A DNA stretch of 64,000 nucleotides from DASYTH01 sp045806965 (GTDB taxonomy: Bacteria > Actinomycetota > Actinomycetes > Mycobacteriales > Pseudonocardiaceae), in NCBI GenBank assembly GCA_045806965.1, contig JBJMIG010000060.1:1-64000 (forward strand), read 5' to 3'. Positions within the stretch are counted from its first letter, which is position 1. Each line of letters starts with the position of its first letter. Both the position numbers and the translations under genes were made by a program. The notes under the pieces are model-generated. The model saw nothing but the letters and a program-made list of their open reading frames with translations, did not search any database and was not told where the DNA came from. Positions 18,271 through 26,806 of the stretch are shown piece after piece.

Positions 18271-19101
18271 ATGTCGTTGACCCCCGCTGACGTACACAAT
18301 GTCGCGTTCAGCAAGCCTCCCATCGGCAAAAGGGGCTACAACGAGGACGAGGTGGACGCGTTCCTTGACCTGGTCGAGGTCGAGTTGTCCCGGCTGATCG
18401 AGGAGAACAACGACCTCCGTCAGCAGATGGAGCAGCTCGACCAGCAGCTCGAATCGGCCCGTGCCGACGCCGAGGACGCCCGCATGGGCGCGTCCGTCGT
18501 GGGTGTACCGCGCCCGGAGGAGCCCCGCAGGCTGCAGCCGGTACCTCCGCCGAGCGCGATGGAGCAGACCTCGCCCGGTGGCGGCGGCGGCGATCACCAC
18601 GTGCAGGCCGCCAAGGTGCTCGGCCTGGCGCAGGAGATGGCCGACCGGCTGACCGGCGAGGCCAAGTCCGAGGCGGACAGCATGCTCGCCGAGGCGCGCA
18701 CCAAGTCGGAGCAGTTGCTGTCCGAGGCCAGGGCCAAGTCCGACACCATGGTCAACGAGGCGCGTACCCGCGCCGAAACGATGCTCAACGAGGCCAGGAC
18801 CCGGTCGGAGACCCTGGAACGCCAGTCCAGGGAGAAGGCCACCGCACTGGAGCGCGAGGCGCAGCGGCAACACAACGAGATCCTCGGTCAGGTCCAGGCG
18901 GAGCGGACCAACCTGGAGAAGAAGATCGACGAGCTGCGCACGTTCGAGCGCGAGTACCGCACCCGGTTGAAGACCTTCCTCGAGTCCAGCCTGCGTGAGC
19001 TCGGTGATCGTGGTTCGGCCGCGCCGTCCGCCGCCGACGGCGGCAGTCGCGGTGGTGGTCAGTCCGGCTACGCGTTCGGCCCGCGCGCCGAAGCGGGCTG
19101 A
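18271..19101 (+). CDS. divIVA: Polar growth scaffold DivIVA (Wag31)
   Basis: Coiled-coil scaffold that marks negatively curved poles and directs apical growth in actinobacteria. The N-terminal lipid-binding DivIVA domain is MSLTPADVHNVAFSKPPIGKRGYNEDEVDAFLDLV (written here by key residues: the F13/K15-type insertion loop and YNEDEVDAFL). After a Pro/Gly linker, a long coiled coil carries repeats of the type SEARAKSDTMVNEARTRAET. Length is 276 residues. GAGGTGAT lies a few bases upstream of the ATG. Confidence 0.96.
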   Translation: MSLTPADVHNVAFSKPPIGKRGYNEDEVDAFLDLVEVELSRLIEENNDLRQQMEQLDQQLESARADAEDARMGASVVGVPRPEEPRRLQPVPPPSAMEQTSPGGGGGDHHVQAAKVLGLAQEMADRLTGEAKSEADSMLAEARTKSEQLLSEARAKSDTMVNEARTRAETMLNEARTRSETLERQSREKATALEREAQRQHNEILGQVQAERTNLEKKIDELRTFEREYRTRLKTFLESSLRELGDRGSAAPSAADGGSRGGGQSGYAFGPRAEAG

Positions 19102-19130
19102 TCGGCGAGCTGGCGAGCTAACCCGACGTC

Positions 19131-19796
<666 letters not shown>

Positions 19797-19803
19797 CGGC
19801 AGA

Positions 19804-20184
19804 ATGGTGACCATGGCATGGTCGCGGTCGCTGGCGCGGTTCAACAAAAAGGTGACCAACCGGGTGCAGGGGCTGTGGGCGCCGTACCTGCCGCCGTGGG
19901 CGATGATCGTCCACAAGGGACGGAAGTCCGGTCAGGTGTTCCGGACCCCGGTGGTCAGCGTCCGCGACGCGGGCCGGCTCGAGGTCGTGCTGTGGTACGG
20001 CGATCGGGCGGACTGGGTGCGCAACGTGCTGGCGGCCGGTGGGGCGGAGGTCCTTCGCTCGGGCCGCACCTGGCGGCTGACGAACCCGCGGGTCGTCGAC
20101 TCGAGCGATCCGGCGGTCAGTTCGGGCGTGCGGCGTATCGCTGGCCGGCGCCGCCGGATCCTGGTCGCCGACTTCAGCGACTGA
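19804..20184 (+). CDS. DUF385/nitroreductase-like (F420-type split-barrel) protein
   Basis: A 126-residue basic protein resembling the DUF385 (Ddn-like) split-barrel proteins that bind deazaflavin F420 in actinobacteria. The supporting segment is IVHKGRKSGQVFRTPVVSV, followed by LWYGDRADWVRNVLAAGGAEV and a C-terminal basic run. No substrate can be proposed. ATG at 19804 and ATG at 19813 are both possible starts. A TetR regulator follows in the same direction, about 100 bases downstream. Confidence 0.65.
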   Translation: MVTMAWSRSLARFNKKVTNRVQGLWAPYLPPWAMIVHKGRKSGQVFRTPVVSVRDAGRLEVVLWYGDRADWVRNVLAAGGAEVLRSGRTWRLTNPRVVDSSDPAVSSGVRRIAGRRRRILVADFSD

Positions 20185-20250
20185 CGCCGCGCGGCTGGCG
20201 GCGAGCCGTGGTCGTCGTCCACCTGGGGATTACCCGCCAAACGTACGCTC

Positions 20251-20283
20251 CCGTATGGTCAGCGTCCATACGGTACCGTACGG
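20251..20283. promoter_or_regulatory. Overlapping palindromes at the TetR gene start (candidate operator)
   Basis: CCGTATGG (20251-20258) and CCATACGG (20266-20273) form a perfect inverted repeat with a 7-base spacer. CCATACGGTACCGTACGG (20266-20283) is an 18-bp palindrome with a single mismatched pair. TACCGT (20274-20279), a -10-like box, lies inside and ends 6 bases before the GTG. A TetR dimer bound here would block its own promoter. Confidence 0.65.
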
Positions 20284-20285
20284 AC

Positions 20286-20849
20286 GTGGCTCGGCTCACC
20301 AGGGACGACTGGACCGCTGCGGCCCTCACCGCGCTGGCCGAGGGCGGTCTGGCCGCGGTCGCCATCGAACCGCTCGCCGCCCGGGTCGGCGCCACGAAGG
20401 GCAGCGCCTACTGGCACTTTCCCAACCGGGAGGCCCTGCTGCGTGCCGCGCTGGAGCGCTGGGAGCGGGAGCGCACCGACGCGGTGATCGACATGGTCGA
20501 TGCCGGCGAGGTGGCGCCAGGCGAACGCCTGCGCCGGCTCTTCGGCGCCGTCCTCGACTCGAGGCACGCACCCGACGTGGAGTTGGCGCTGCTCGCCTCG
20601 ACCGACGACGCGCTGGTCGCCGCCGCCATGCACCGGGTGACCCAGCGGCGCCTCGGCTACCTGGCCGGGCTCTTCGGCGAGTTGGGGTTCACCCCCGCGC
20701 AGGCTCGCCGCCGCGCGGTCCTCGCCCACTCCATCTACCTCGGTCAGGCGCAGCTCACCAGGAGCACGCCGGAGGTGCTGCCGCGCTCCGCCGCCGCCCG
20801 CCGGGCGCACCTGGACGACGCCCTGCGCACCATGACGGCGCCGGCGTGA
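20286..20849 (+). CDS. TetR-family transcriptional regulator
   Basis: A 187-residue regulator. The N-terminal helix-turn-helix is clear: TAAALTALAEGGLAAVAIEPLAARVGATKGSAYWHFPNREALL. The C-terminal ligand domain has no feature that names an effector. The GTG at 20286 was chosen because the HTH begins shortly after it and because a -10-like box ends 6 bases upstream, suggesting a leaderless message. Palindromes over this promoter make autoregulation likely. The neighbouring DUF385 gene upstream could be a second target. Confidence 0.87.
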   Translation: MARLTRDDWTAAALTALAEGGLAAVAIEPLAARVGATKGSAYWHFPNREALLRAALERWERERTDAVIDMVDAGEVAPGERLRRLFGAVLDSRHAPDVELALLASTDDALVAAAMHRVTQRRLGYLAGLFGELGFTPAQARRRAVLAHSIYLGQAQLTRSTPEVLPRSAAARRAHLDDALRTMTAPA

Positions 20850-20880
20850 CCGGTGCCGATCGCGGGCGGAGGCAAGGGCG

Positions 20881-21156
20881 GTGAGCGGCGCGTTCCGGTT
20901 CGCGGTCCGGGTGCGAGCGGGCGCATCCCGCACGGCGGTCGGCGGCCGGCACGGCGAGGCGCTGGTCGTCGCGGTGGCGGCACCCGCGGTGGAAGGCAAG
21001 GCGAACGAGGCGGTGCGGCGGGCGCTGGCCGAGGCGTTCGGGGTGCGCCGCGGCCAGGTGTTCGTCGTGCGCGGCGACCGGGCGCGGGACAAGGTGGTGG
21101 AGATCGACATCGAGCCGGACCGGGGTGCGGTCCTGCTCGCCGCACTGTTCGGGTGA
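20881..21156 (+). CDS. YggU/DUF167 family protein
   Basis: A 91-residue UPF0235 protein with the family pattern FAVRVRAGASRTAVGG, APAVEGKANEAVRRALAEAFGV and VRGDRARDKVVEI. The family is widespread, small and without assigned function. The GTG start is preceded by the purine-rich GGAGGCAAGGGCG, a good ribosome binding site. Confidence 0.85.
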   Translation: MSGAFRFAVRVRAGASRTAVGGRHGEALVVAVAAPAVEGKANEAVRRALAEAFGVRRGQVFVVRGDRARDKVVEIDIEPDRGAVLLAALFG

Positions 21157-21228
21157 TCGTCGGAACCGGACATCCGGGGCCGCGCCTGGGAGAATGGCCC
21201 GAACGACCGGCGGCAGGTGGGAGGCGTG

Positions 21229-22707
21229 GTGGCCGAGCTGACGATCGCGCTCGGTATCGGCGCCGCGGTGATCCTGGTGGCCGTGTTCGCGGTGCGCATC
21301 TCAGTTCGGCTCGGGCTGCCGTCGTTGCTGCTGTACCTGGCGATCGGCGTCGGACTCGGCGAGGTGGGACTCGGCATCCGCTTCGACAACGCCATCCTCA
21401 CCCAGGTGCTCGGCCTGGCCGCGCTGATCCTGATCCTGATCGAGGGTGGCCTCAGCACCCGCTGGCAGGACGTGAAACCGGCGCTGGGCCTCGGCATGGC
21501 GCTGTCCACGGTCGGCGTGGCGGTGAGCATCGCGATCACCGGGACGGCGCTGCACCTCCTGCTCGGCCTGGACTGGCGGCTCGCGCTGCTCTGGGGTGCG
21601 GTGCTGGCGCCGACCGACGCCGCCGCGGTGTTCAGCGTGCTTCGCGGGCTCGGCCTGAACCGGCGGCTGGTCGGTGCGCTCGAGCTGGAGTCCGGGCTCA
21701 ACGACGCACCGTGCTACATCGCGGTGGTGCTGCTCGCCTCGGGCGCCGGGGCGCACTGGAACCTGCCGCTGGTGGTGGCCTACGAACTGGTTGCGGGCGC
21801 GCTGCTCGGGCTGGCCTTCGGCTGGCTCGGCGCGCAGGTGCTGCGCCGGGTGGCGCTCCCGGCGACCGGCCTGTACCCACTGGCCACGGTCGCGGTGTGC
21901 GTCGGGGCCTTCGCGTGCGGTCAGTGGCTGCACGCCTCCGGCCTGCTCGCCACCTACGTCGCCGGGCTGGTGCTCGGCAACTCCCGGCTGCCGCACCGGT
22001 CGGACACCCTGTCGTTCGCCGAGGGGTTCGGCTGGCTCGCGCAGATCGGACTGTTCGTGCTGCTCGGCCTGTTCGCCTCGCCGGCCCGGCTGCTGGACGC
22101 GGTGGTGCCCGGGCTGATCGCCGCCGCGGTGGTCACCCTGCTGGCCCGCCCGATCTCGGTGTTCGCCTCGGTCGCCTCGTTCCGGGTCCGGCTCGGTGAG
22201 CAGATCTTCCTGTCCTGGGCCGGACTGCGCGGCGCGGTGCCGATCGTGCTGGCCATGATCCCGCTCGCCCAGGGGGTGGCCGGCGCGCAGCGGCTGGTCG
22301 ACGCGGTGTTCGTGCTGGTCTTCGTGCTCACCCTGGTGCAAGGGAGCACGTTGCAGCTGCTGGCCCGCGCACTGGGGCTCAGCCGCGAAGCCGAGTCCGT
22401 CGAGCTGGAGGTGGACGTCGCGCCCCTGGACGACCTCGACGCCGAGCTGTTGCAGGTGCGCATCCCGTCCGGCTCCAAGCTGCACGGCGTCTACCTGGCC
22501 GAGCTGCGGCTCCCGCCCGGCGCGACCGTCAGCCTGGTGGCCAGGAACGGCGCCGGGTTCACCCCGGCCGCCACCACTCGCCTCCAGGAGGGTGACGAGC
22601 TCCTGGTGGTGGCCACCCAGCGGGCCAGGACCGCGACCGAGCGCCGAATCCGGGCGGTGGACCGGGCCGGCCGGTATGCCAGGTGGCGGGGCGAATCCGG
22701 GGTCTGA
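21229..22707 (+). CDS. CPA1-type cation/proton antiporter with TrkA-C domain
   Basis: A ~492-residue membrane antiporter of the NhaP2/CvrA type, exchanging K+ or Na+ for protons. About twelve membrane helices carry the ion-path motifs LAPTDAAAVFSVLRG and LELESGLNDAPCY. The C-terminal ~90 residues are a soluble TrkA-C domain (LLQVRIPSGSKLHGVYLAELRLPPGATVSLVARNG...LQEGDELLVVA) that may sense nucleotides. Three in-frame GTGs (21217, 21226, 21229) are possible starts; GGGAGG at 21219-21224 best serves 21229. Confidence 0.9.
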   Translation: MAELTIALGIGAAVILVAVFAVRISVRLGLPSLLLYLAIGVGLGEVGLGIRFDNAILTQVLGLAALILILIEGGLSTRWQDVKPALGLGMALSTVGVAVSIAITGTALHLLLGLDWRLALLWGAVLAPTDAAAVFSVLRGLGLNRRLVGALELESGLNDAPCYIAVVLLASGAGAHWNLPLVVAYELVAGALLGLAFGWLGAQVLRRVALPATGLYPLATVAVCVGAFACGQWLHASGLLATYVAGLVLGNSRLPHRSDTLSFAEGFGWLAQIGLFVLLGLFASPARLLDAVVPGLIAAAVVTLLARPISVFASVASFRVRLGEQIFLSWAGLRGAVPIVLAMIPLAQGVAGAQRLVDAVFVLVFVLTLVQGSTLQLLARALGLSREAESVELEVDVAPLDDLDAELLQVRIPSGSKLHGVYLAELRLPPGATVSLVARNGAGFTPAATTRLQEGDELLVVATQRARTATERRIRAVDRAGRYARWRGESGV

Positions 22708-22786
22708 CCCAGCGCGTTGCCTCGGATTGGCGCCTCGGCCCGGATGAAGATGTCCGGCGCGACCGAATCGGTTACAGTTGGCGCAA

Positions 22787-22904
22787 GGTCATGAGTGCCA
22801 GCGCGAAGCCCCGGCTTGCTGGCCGGCAACCCTCCAACCGCGGTGGGGTGCCCCGGGTGAGGACCTGGCCCTCCGCGACGTGCGGGTGGGCAAGCGCGGA
22901 CCCG
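22787..22904 (+). promoter_or_regulatory. SAM-IV riboswitch
   Basis: The leader begins GGTCATGAGTGCCAGCG and contains AAGCCCCGGCTTGCTGGCC, GGCAACCCTCCAACCGCGG, GGTGGGGTGCCCCGGGTGA, GGACCTGG and a late GCAAGCGCGGACC. These blocks, in this order, are those I know from the actinobacterial SAM-IV aptamer, which binds S-adenosylmethionine. The outer P1 helix pairs GGTC at 22787 with GACC at 22862-22865. The aptamer ends about 32 bases before the aminotransferase ATG, so it should control that gene. Confidence 0.9.
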
Positions 22905-22931
22905 CCTCGGGTCCGATGTGGACCTTGGAGG
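22898..22931 (+). promoter_or_regulatory. Candidate expression platform of the SAM-IV riboswitch
   Basis: GGACCCG-CCT-CGGGTCC (22898-22914) is a perfect 7-bp hairpin that uses bases of the aptamer's 3' pseudoknot strand. GGTCC (22910-22914) can instead pair with GGACC (22920-22924), next to the Shine-Dalgarno GGAGG (22927-22931). The two pairings exclude each other, so a translation switch is possible. This is inferred from pairing only. Confidence 0.5.
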
Positions 22932-22936
22932 CCACC

Positions 22937-24274
22937 ATGACCCTCGCCCCGGTCGAATCCGTCGCCACCCTGCCGGCTGTCGCCGGTGCCCGGCTCACCG
23001 TGCCGCTGGTGGACGGCCGCCGGCTGCCGTACGCCAACCTCGACCACGCCGCCAGCGCGCCCTGCCTCGACGCCGTGCAGGACGCGGTGAACGAGCTGCT
23101 GCCGTGGTACGCGAGCGTGCACCGGGGCGCCGGGTTCGCCTCGCAGGTGTCCACTCGGGTCTACGAACAGGCCAGGGACACGCTGCGCCGGTTCGTCGGC
23201 GCGCACCGCTCGGACGCCGTGGTGTTCACCCGCAACACCACCGACGCGCTGAACCTGTTGGCCCGCGCGGTACCCGGCGGCACGTCGGTGCTGCTGTTCG
23301 ACACCGAGCACCACGCGGCGCTGCTGCCCTGGCGGGGTCCGAACGTGCGCCGGCTGACCACCCCGCCGCACGCCGGGGACACCGAGCGCGTACTCGACGT
23401 GGCGCTGCGCGACTGCCCGACAGGTCCGCGGCGGGTGGTGCTCTCCGGCGCGTCCAACGTGACCGGCGAGGTGTGGCCGGTGGCGCGGCTCGCCGAAGTG
23501 GCCCGGCGGCACGGTGCGCGGATCGCGCTGGACGCCGCGCAGCTCGCCCCGCACCGGCCCCTCGATGTGCGGGCGCTGGACGTGGACTACGTCGCGCTGT
23601 CCGGGCACAAGCTCTACGCCCCGTTCGGTGCGGGCGCCCTGATCGGACGCGGCGACTGGCTCAAGGCCGCGCCGCCGTACCTGATCGGCGGCGGCGCCAC
23701 CCGGCTCGTCGTCGACCATGGCGACCGCCTGGGGGTCTCCTGGACCGCCGCGCCCGAGCGGCACGAGGCCGGCTCGCCCAACGTGGTCGGCGTGCACGCA
23801 CTCGCCGTGGCCTGCGAGACGATCGCCCGGCACGGTTGGCCGCCCGTCGCCGCACACGAGGCCGAGCTGTGCGCCGCCCTGCGCGCCGGACTCGGCACGG
23901 TTGCGGGCCTGCGCCAACTGAATCTGTTCGGGCCCGACCAGGACCGGGTCGGCGTGGTCAGCTTCGCCATTGACGGCCAGGACGCCGGCCTGCTCGCCGC
24001 CGTGCTGTCGGCCGAGTACGGCATCGGCGTGCGCGACGGTGCCTTCTGCGCCCATCTCGCCACCCGGCGCCTGCTCGGCCGGGCGGGCTCGGCGGACGAG
24101 CGCGCCCTGCGGGCCAGCCTCGGTCTCGGCAGCACGCTCGAGCACGTCGACCGGCTGGTGTCCGCCCTGCACCAGATTCTGACCAGCGGTCCGCAGTGGA
24201 CCTACGAGTTGACCGGCGGCCGATGGACGCCGACCCCGGATCCCCGCCCGCTGCCGCCGTTCCTCACCGGCTGA
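22937..24274 (+). CDS. Class V aminotransferase (cysteine desulfurase-like), SAM-IV controlled
   Basis: A 445-residue pyridoxal phosphate enzyme of the cysteine desulfurase / selenocysteine lyase group. Visible features: N-terminal NLDHAASAPCL, cofactor-binding ARNTTDALN-like segment (TRNTTDALNLL), TEHHAALLPW, DAAQLAPHRPLDV and the Schiff-base lysine K225 in LSGHKLYAPFG. A late cysteine (RDGAFCAHLATRRLL) sits where desulfurases have their persulfide Cys, though this is uncertain. The ATG is preceded by GGAGG at 5 bases. The SAM-IV leader links it to sulfur amino acid metabolism. Desulfurase, sulfoxide lyase or epimerase activity cannot be told apart by eye. Confidence 0.85.
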   Translation: MTLAPVESVATLPAVAGARLTVPLVDGRRLPYANLDHAASAPCLDAVQDAVNELLPWYASVHRGAGFASQVSTRVYEQARDTLRRFVGAHRSDAVVFTRNTTDALNLLARAVPGGTSVLLFDTEHHAALLPWRGPNVRRLTTPPHAGDTERVLDVALRDCPTGPRRVVLSGASNVTGEVWPVARLAEVARRHGARIALDAAQLAPHRPLDVRALDVDYVALSGHKLYAPFGAGALIGRGDWLKAAPPYLIGGGATRLVVDHGDRLGVSWTAAPERHEAGSPNVVGVHALAVACETIARHGWPPVAAHEAELCAALRAGLGTVAGLRQLNLFGPDQDRVGVVSFAIDGQDAGLLAAVLSAEYGIGVRDGAFCAHLATRRLLGRAGSADERALRASLGLGSTLEHVDRLVSALHQILTSGPQWTYELTGGRWTPTPDPRPLPPFLTG

Positions 24275-24307
24275 CCGCCGCGCCGTGCACGCGCCGGCGC
24301 CGGTGGT

Positions 24308-25162
24308 CTAGTTCGGCGTCAGGTGCAGGCCGATGAACCGCATGATGTCCGGGAGCACGCGCAGCCAATAGGGCGAGTTGTGCGCGCCCCGGGTGATCGC
24401 GGAGAGCTCGGGGTGGAACTTGGCGGTGAACTCGCGGGCGGCCGGTGCGAAGGAGTCCTCGGTGCCGCACCACAGACCGACCGGGGTGCCGGCGATGTCG
24501 TCGGTGTGCCGCAGCGGCTCGTAGGCCTGCCACTGCTGCCTGTCCACGAAGGACTTGCGGCTCTCGGCGTCGGACCAGCGTTGGAACATGGCCGGGCTGG
24601 CCAGCGCTACCGCCTTGAGGTCGTGGCGGCGGCGAGCGTAGTAGAGCGCACCCCAGCCGCCCATGGAGAAGCCGAGCGCGGCGGCCGGGGCGGCGTGACC
24701 CCGCTCGTCGAGCCAGCGCGGCACCTCCTCGATCAGCATCCGCATCGGGTCGTCGCCGCCCCGGTCCATGTAGTAACCGCGGCCGCAGTCCACCGCCACC
24801 GCGCTGAACGGCGGCACGCCGGCCCCGGTCGCCGCGGTGAGGAACTGGGGGAGGCCGAACTGCAGGTAACCGCGTGCGGTGCCGCCCCGCCCGTGCAACA
24901 CCAGGCAGACCGGCAGGGCGGCGTCCGTCACTCCGGCCGGGCGCATGACCAGCAGGTCGACGTACTGACCACGGGCCGGCGAATACACCCGGTCGAGCAC
25001 GTAGGGGCCGCGCGGCACGTCCGGCACGCTGACGGTGGGGCTCTCCGCGCGGCGTAACGTCGGCGCGTTCGGCAGCACCCCGGCCCCCGCGGTGACGCCG
25101 ACCAGTCCGAGACCCAGGCCACCGAACAGCACCCGGCGCCGGCTGACCTCCGGCTTGCCCAT
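24308..25162 (-). CDS. Secreted alpha/beta-hydrolase, esterase D-like, with Tat-type signal
   Basis: A 284-residue exported hydrolase. The N-terminus (MGKPEVSRRRVLFGGLGLGLVGVTAGAGV) is a twin-arginine-like signal. The mature part resembles the PF00756 esterase / antigen-85 group, with the nucleophile elbow GFSMGGWGA (GxSxG), a YYMDRGGDD loop, an acidic region WCGTEDSF and a late histidine in RGAHNSPYW. Substrate is unknown. I placed the start at ATG 25162, which has GAGGGGG upstream; the longer open frame is not supported. It is convergent with the aminotransferase gene and divergent from lspA. Confidence 0.87.
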   Translation of the reverse strand: MGKPEVSRRRVLFGGLGLGLVGVTAGAGVLPNAPTLRRAESPTVSVPDVPRGPYVLDRVYSPARGQYVDLLVMRPAGVTDAALPVCLVLHGRGGTARGYLQFGLPQFLTAATGAGVPPFSAVAVDCGRGYYMDRGGDDPMRMLIEEVPRWLDERGHAAPAAALGFSMGGWGALYYARRRHDLKAVALASPAMFQRWSDAESRKSFVDRQQWQAYEPLRHTDDIAGTPVGLWCGTEDSFAPAAREFTAKFHPELSAITRGAHNSPYWLRVLPDIMRFIGLHLTPN

Positions 25163-25312
25163 CGGGACCCCCTCAGCAGCCGGCAGATCGTTGCCTGCTG
25201 ACCAGTAACGCGCCGGTTCGAGCCGGGCCGGTGTTCGGTGCGGCGCTCGCGCGTGTCGCGCGGATGACATCGCCCCGCGAGCTGCCGTGGTTACGTCGTG
25301 GAGAATGACTGA

Positions 25313-25864
25313 ATGAGCAGTGAGCAGGCAAGTAGTGCGGCGGTCGAAAGTTCCCAACCTCCGCGCCGGCGCGGCCTGCTGCTGGTGCTGGTCGCCCTGG
25401 TCGTGCTGGCCGCTGACGTGATCACCAAGGCGGTCGTGGTGGCCACCCTGCAGGGTGAACCGCCGGTACGGGTGCTCGGCGGGCTGGTCTACCTGCAACT
25501 GGTGCGCAACCCGGGCGCGGCGTTCTCCATGGCGACGGGCATGACCTGGGTGCTCAGCCTGATCGCGATCGCGGTGGTCGCGGCCATCGTGTGGATCATG
25601 CCCCGGCTCCGCTCGGTCGGCTGGGCGATCGGACTCGGGCTGGTGCTTGCCGGCGCGCTCGGCAACCTCGCCGACCGGGTGTTCCGGGCACCCGGCCCGC
25701 TGCGCGGCCATGTGATCGACTTCGTGTCCGTGTTCGCGCCCAACGCGGAGGTGTTCCCGGTGTTCAACGTGGCCGACTCGGCGATCACCTGCGGCGGCGT
25801 GTTGATCGTGCTGCTCGCGTTGCTCGGCCGGGACTACGACGGCCGCTCGACGAGGGCGTCATGA
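25313..25864 (+). CDS. lspA: Lipoprotein signal peptidase LspA
   Basis: Membrane aspartyl protease that cleaves prolipoprotein signal peptides after lipid attachment. The 183-residue product has four membrane helices, and both catalytic Asp regions are present: GALGNLADRVF and FNVADSAITCG, together with VRNPGAAFS. The first ~20 residues are hydrophilic, as in actinobacterial LspA. GGAG precedes the ATG. It overlaps the rluD-type gene by four bases (ATGA), a widely conserved pairing. Confidence 0.96.
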   Translation: MSSEQASSAAVESSQPPRRRGLLLVLVALVVLAADVITKAVVVATLQGEPPVRVLGGLVYLQLVRNPGAAFSMATGMTWVLSLIAIAVVAAIVWIMPRLRSVGWAIGLGLVLAGALGNLADRVFRAPGPLRGHVIDFVSVFAPNAEVFPVFNVADSAITCGGVLIVLLALLGRDYDGRSTRAS

Positions 25865-26790
25865 CCGGCCTTCGGACGCTGCCGGTGCCGGAAGGGTTGG
25901 ACGGCATGCGGGTGGACGCCGGGCTGGCGAAGCTGCTCGGCCTGTCCCGGACCACCGTCGCCGAGCTCGCCGAGTCCGGCGACGTGCGGCTCGACGGGCG
26001 GGTGGCCGGGAAGTCCGACCGGCTGGTGGCGGGCACGCTGCTCGAGGTGTCGCTGCCCGCTCCGGCCGCCGCGGTCGTGGTCGAGCCGGTGCTCGTGGAC
26101 GGGCTCGTCGTGGTGTACCAGGACGACGACGTCGTGGTGGTGAACAAGCCGGTTGGGGTGGCCGCGCACCCGAGTCCCGGGTGGACCGGGCCGACGGTGA
26201 TCGGCGGGCTGGCCGGGGCGGGCATTCGGATCTCCACCTCGGGGGCGAGCGAGCGGCAGGGCGTCGTGCACCGCCTGGACGTCGGCACCACCGGCGTGAT
26301 GGTGGTGGCCAAGAGCGAGCACGCCTACACGGTGTTGAAGCGCGCGTTCAAGGAGCGCACCGTCGAGAAGATCTACCACGCCCTGGTGCAGGGCCACCCC
26401 GACCCGACCACCGGCACCATCGACGCGCCCATCGACCGCCATCCGCGCCACGACTACAAGTTCGCCGTGGTCGCCGGCGGCAAGCCCGCGGTCACCCACT
26501 ACACGGTGCTCGAGGCGTTCCGCGCCGCGTCCCTGGTGGACATTCGCCTGGAAACCGGCCGCACGCACCAGATCCGGGTGCACTTCGCCGCCCTGCACCA
26601 TCCCTGCGTCGGTGACCTCACCTATGGCGCGGATCCGGTGCTGGCCCGGCGCCTCGGCGTCATCCGGCAATGGCTGCACGCCAGAACCCTCGGCTTCCAC
26701 CACCCCGCCGACGGCCGCTGGGTCGACTTCACCAGTGAGTACCCCGACGACCTGCGTGCCGCCCTCGATGTCCTGCGGGCCGAGAGCTGA
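25861..26790 (+). CDS. rluD: RluD-type large-subunit rRNA pseudouridine synthase
   Basis: Isomerises uridines of 23S rRNA to pseudouridine. The 309-residue protein has an N-terminal S4 RNA-binding domain (RVDAGLAKLLGLSRTTVAELAESGDVRLDGR) and the RluA/RluD catalytic domain with the active Asp in HRLDVGTTGVMVVAK, then RLETGRTHQIRVH. Overlaps lspA by four bases. Its last codons and stop lie inside a 26-bp palindrome shared with the convergent neighbour. Confidence 0.94.
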   Translation: MTGLRTLPVPEGLDGMRVDAGLAKLLGLSRTTVAELAESGDVRLDGRVAGKSDRLVAGTLLEVSLPAPAAAVVVEPVLVDGLVVVYQDDDVVVVNKPVGVAAHPSPGWTGPTVIGGLAGAGIRISTSGASERQGVVHRLDVGTTGVMVVAKSEHAYTVLKRAFKERTVEKIYHALVQGHPDPTTGTIDAPIDRHPRHDYKFAVVAGGKPAVTHYTVLEAFRAASLVDIRLETGRTHQIRVHFAALHHPCVGDLTYGADPVLARRLGVIRQWLHARTLGFHHPADGRWVDFTSEYPDDLRAALDVLRAES

Positions 26791-26806
26791 GCGCGCTCAG
26801 CTCTCG
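26781..26806. terminator. Perfect 26-bp palindrome spanning two convergent stop codons
   Basis: Bases 26781-26793 (CGAGAGCTGAGCG) are followed directly by their reverse complement (26794-26806). The rluD stop (26788-26790) and the - strand gene's stop (26797-26799) both lie inside. There is no T-run, so it is not a classic intrinsic terminator, but a bidirectional hairpin terminator is the simplest reading. Confidence 0.6.

Noticed and set aside
18193..18873. A 226-residue - strand frame opposite divIVA
   Set aside because: It mirrors the divIVA coiled-coil repeats in antisense (repeated LGARLGEH-like units) and has no independent support.
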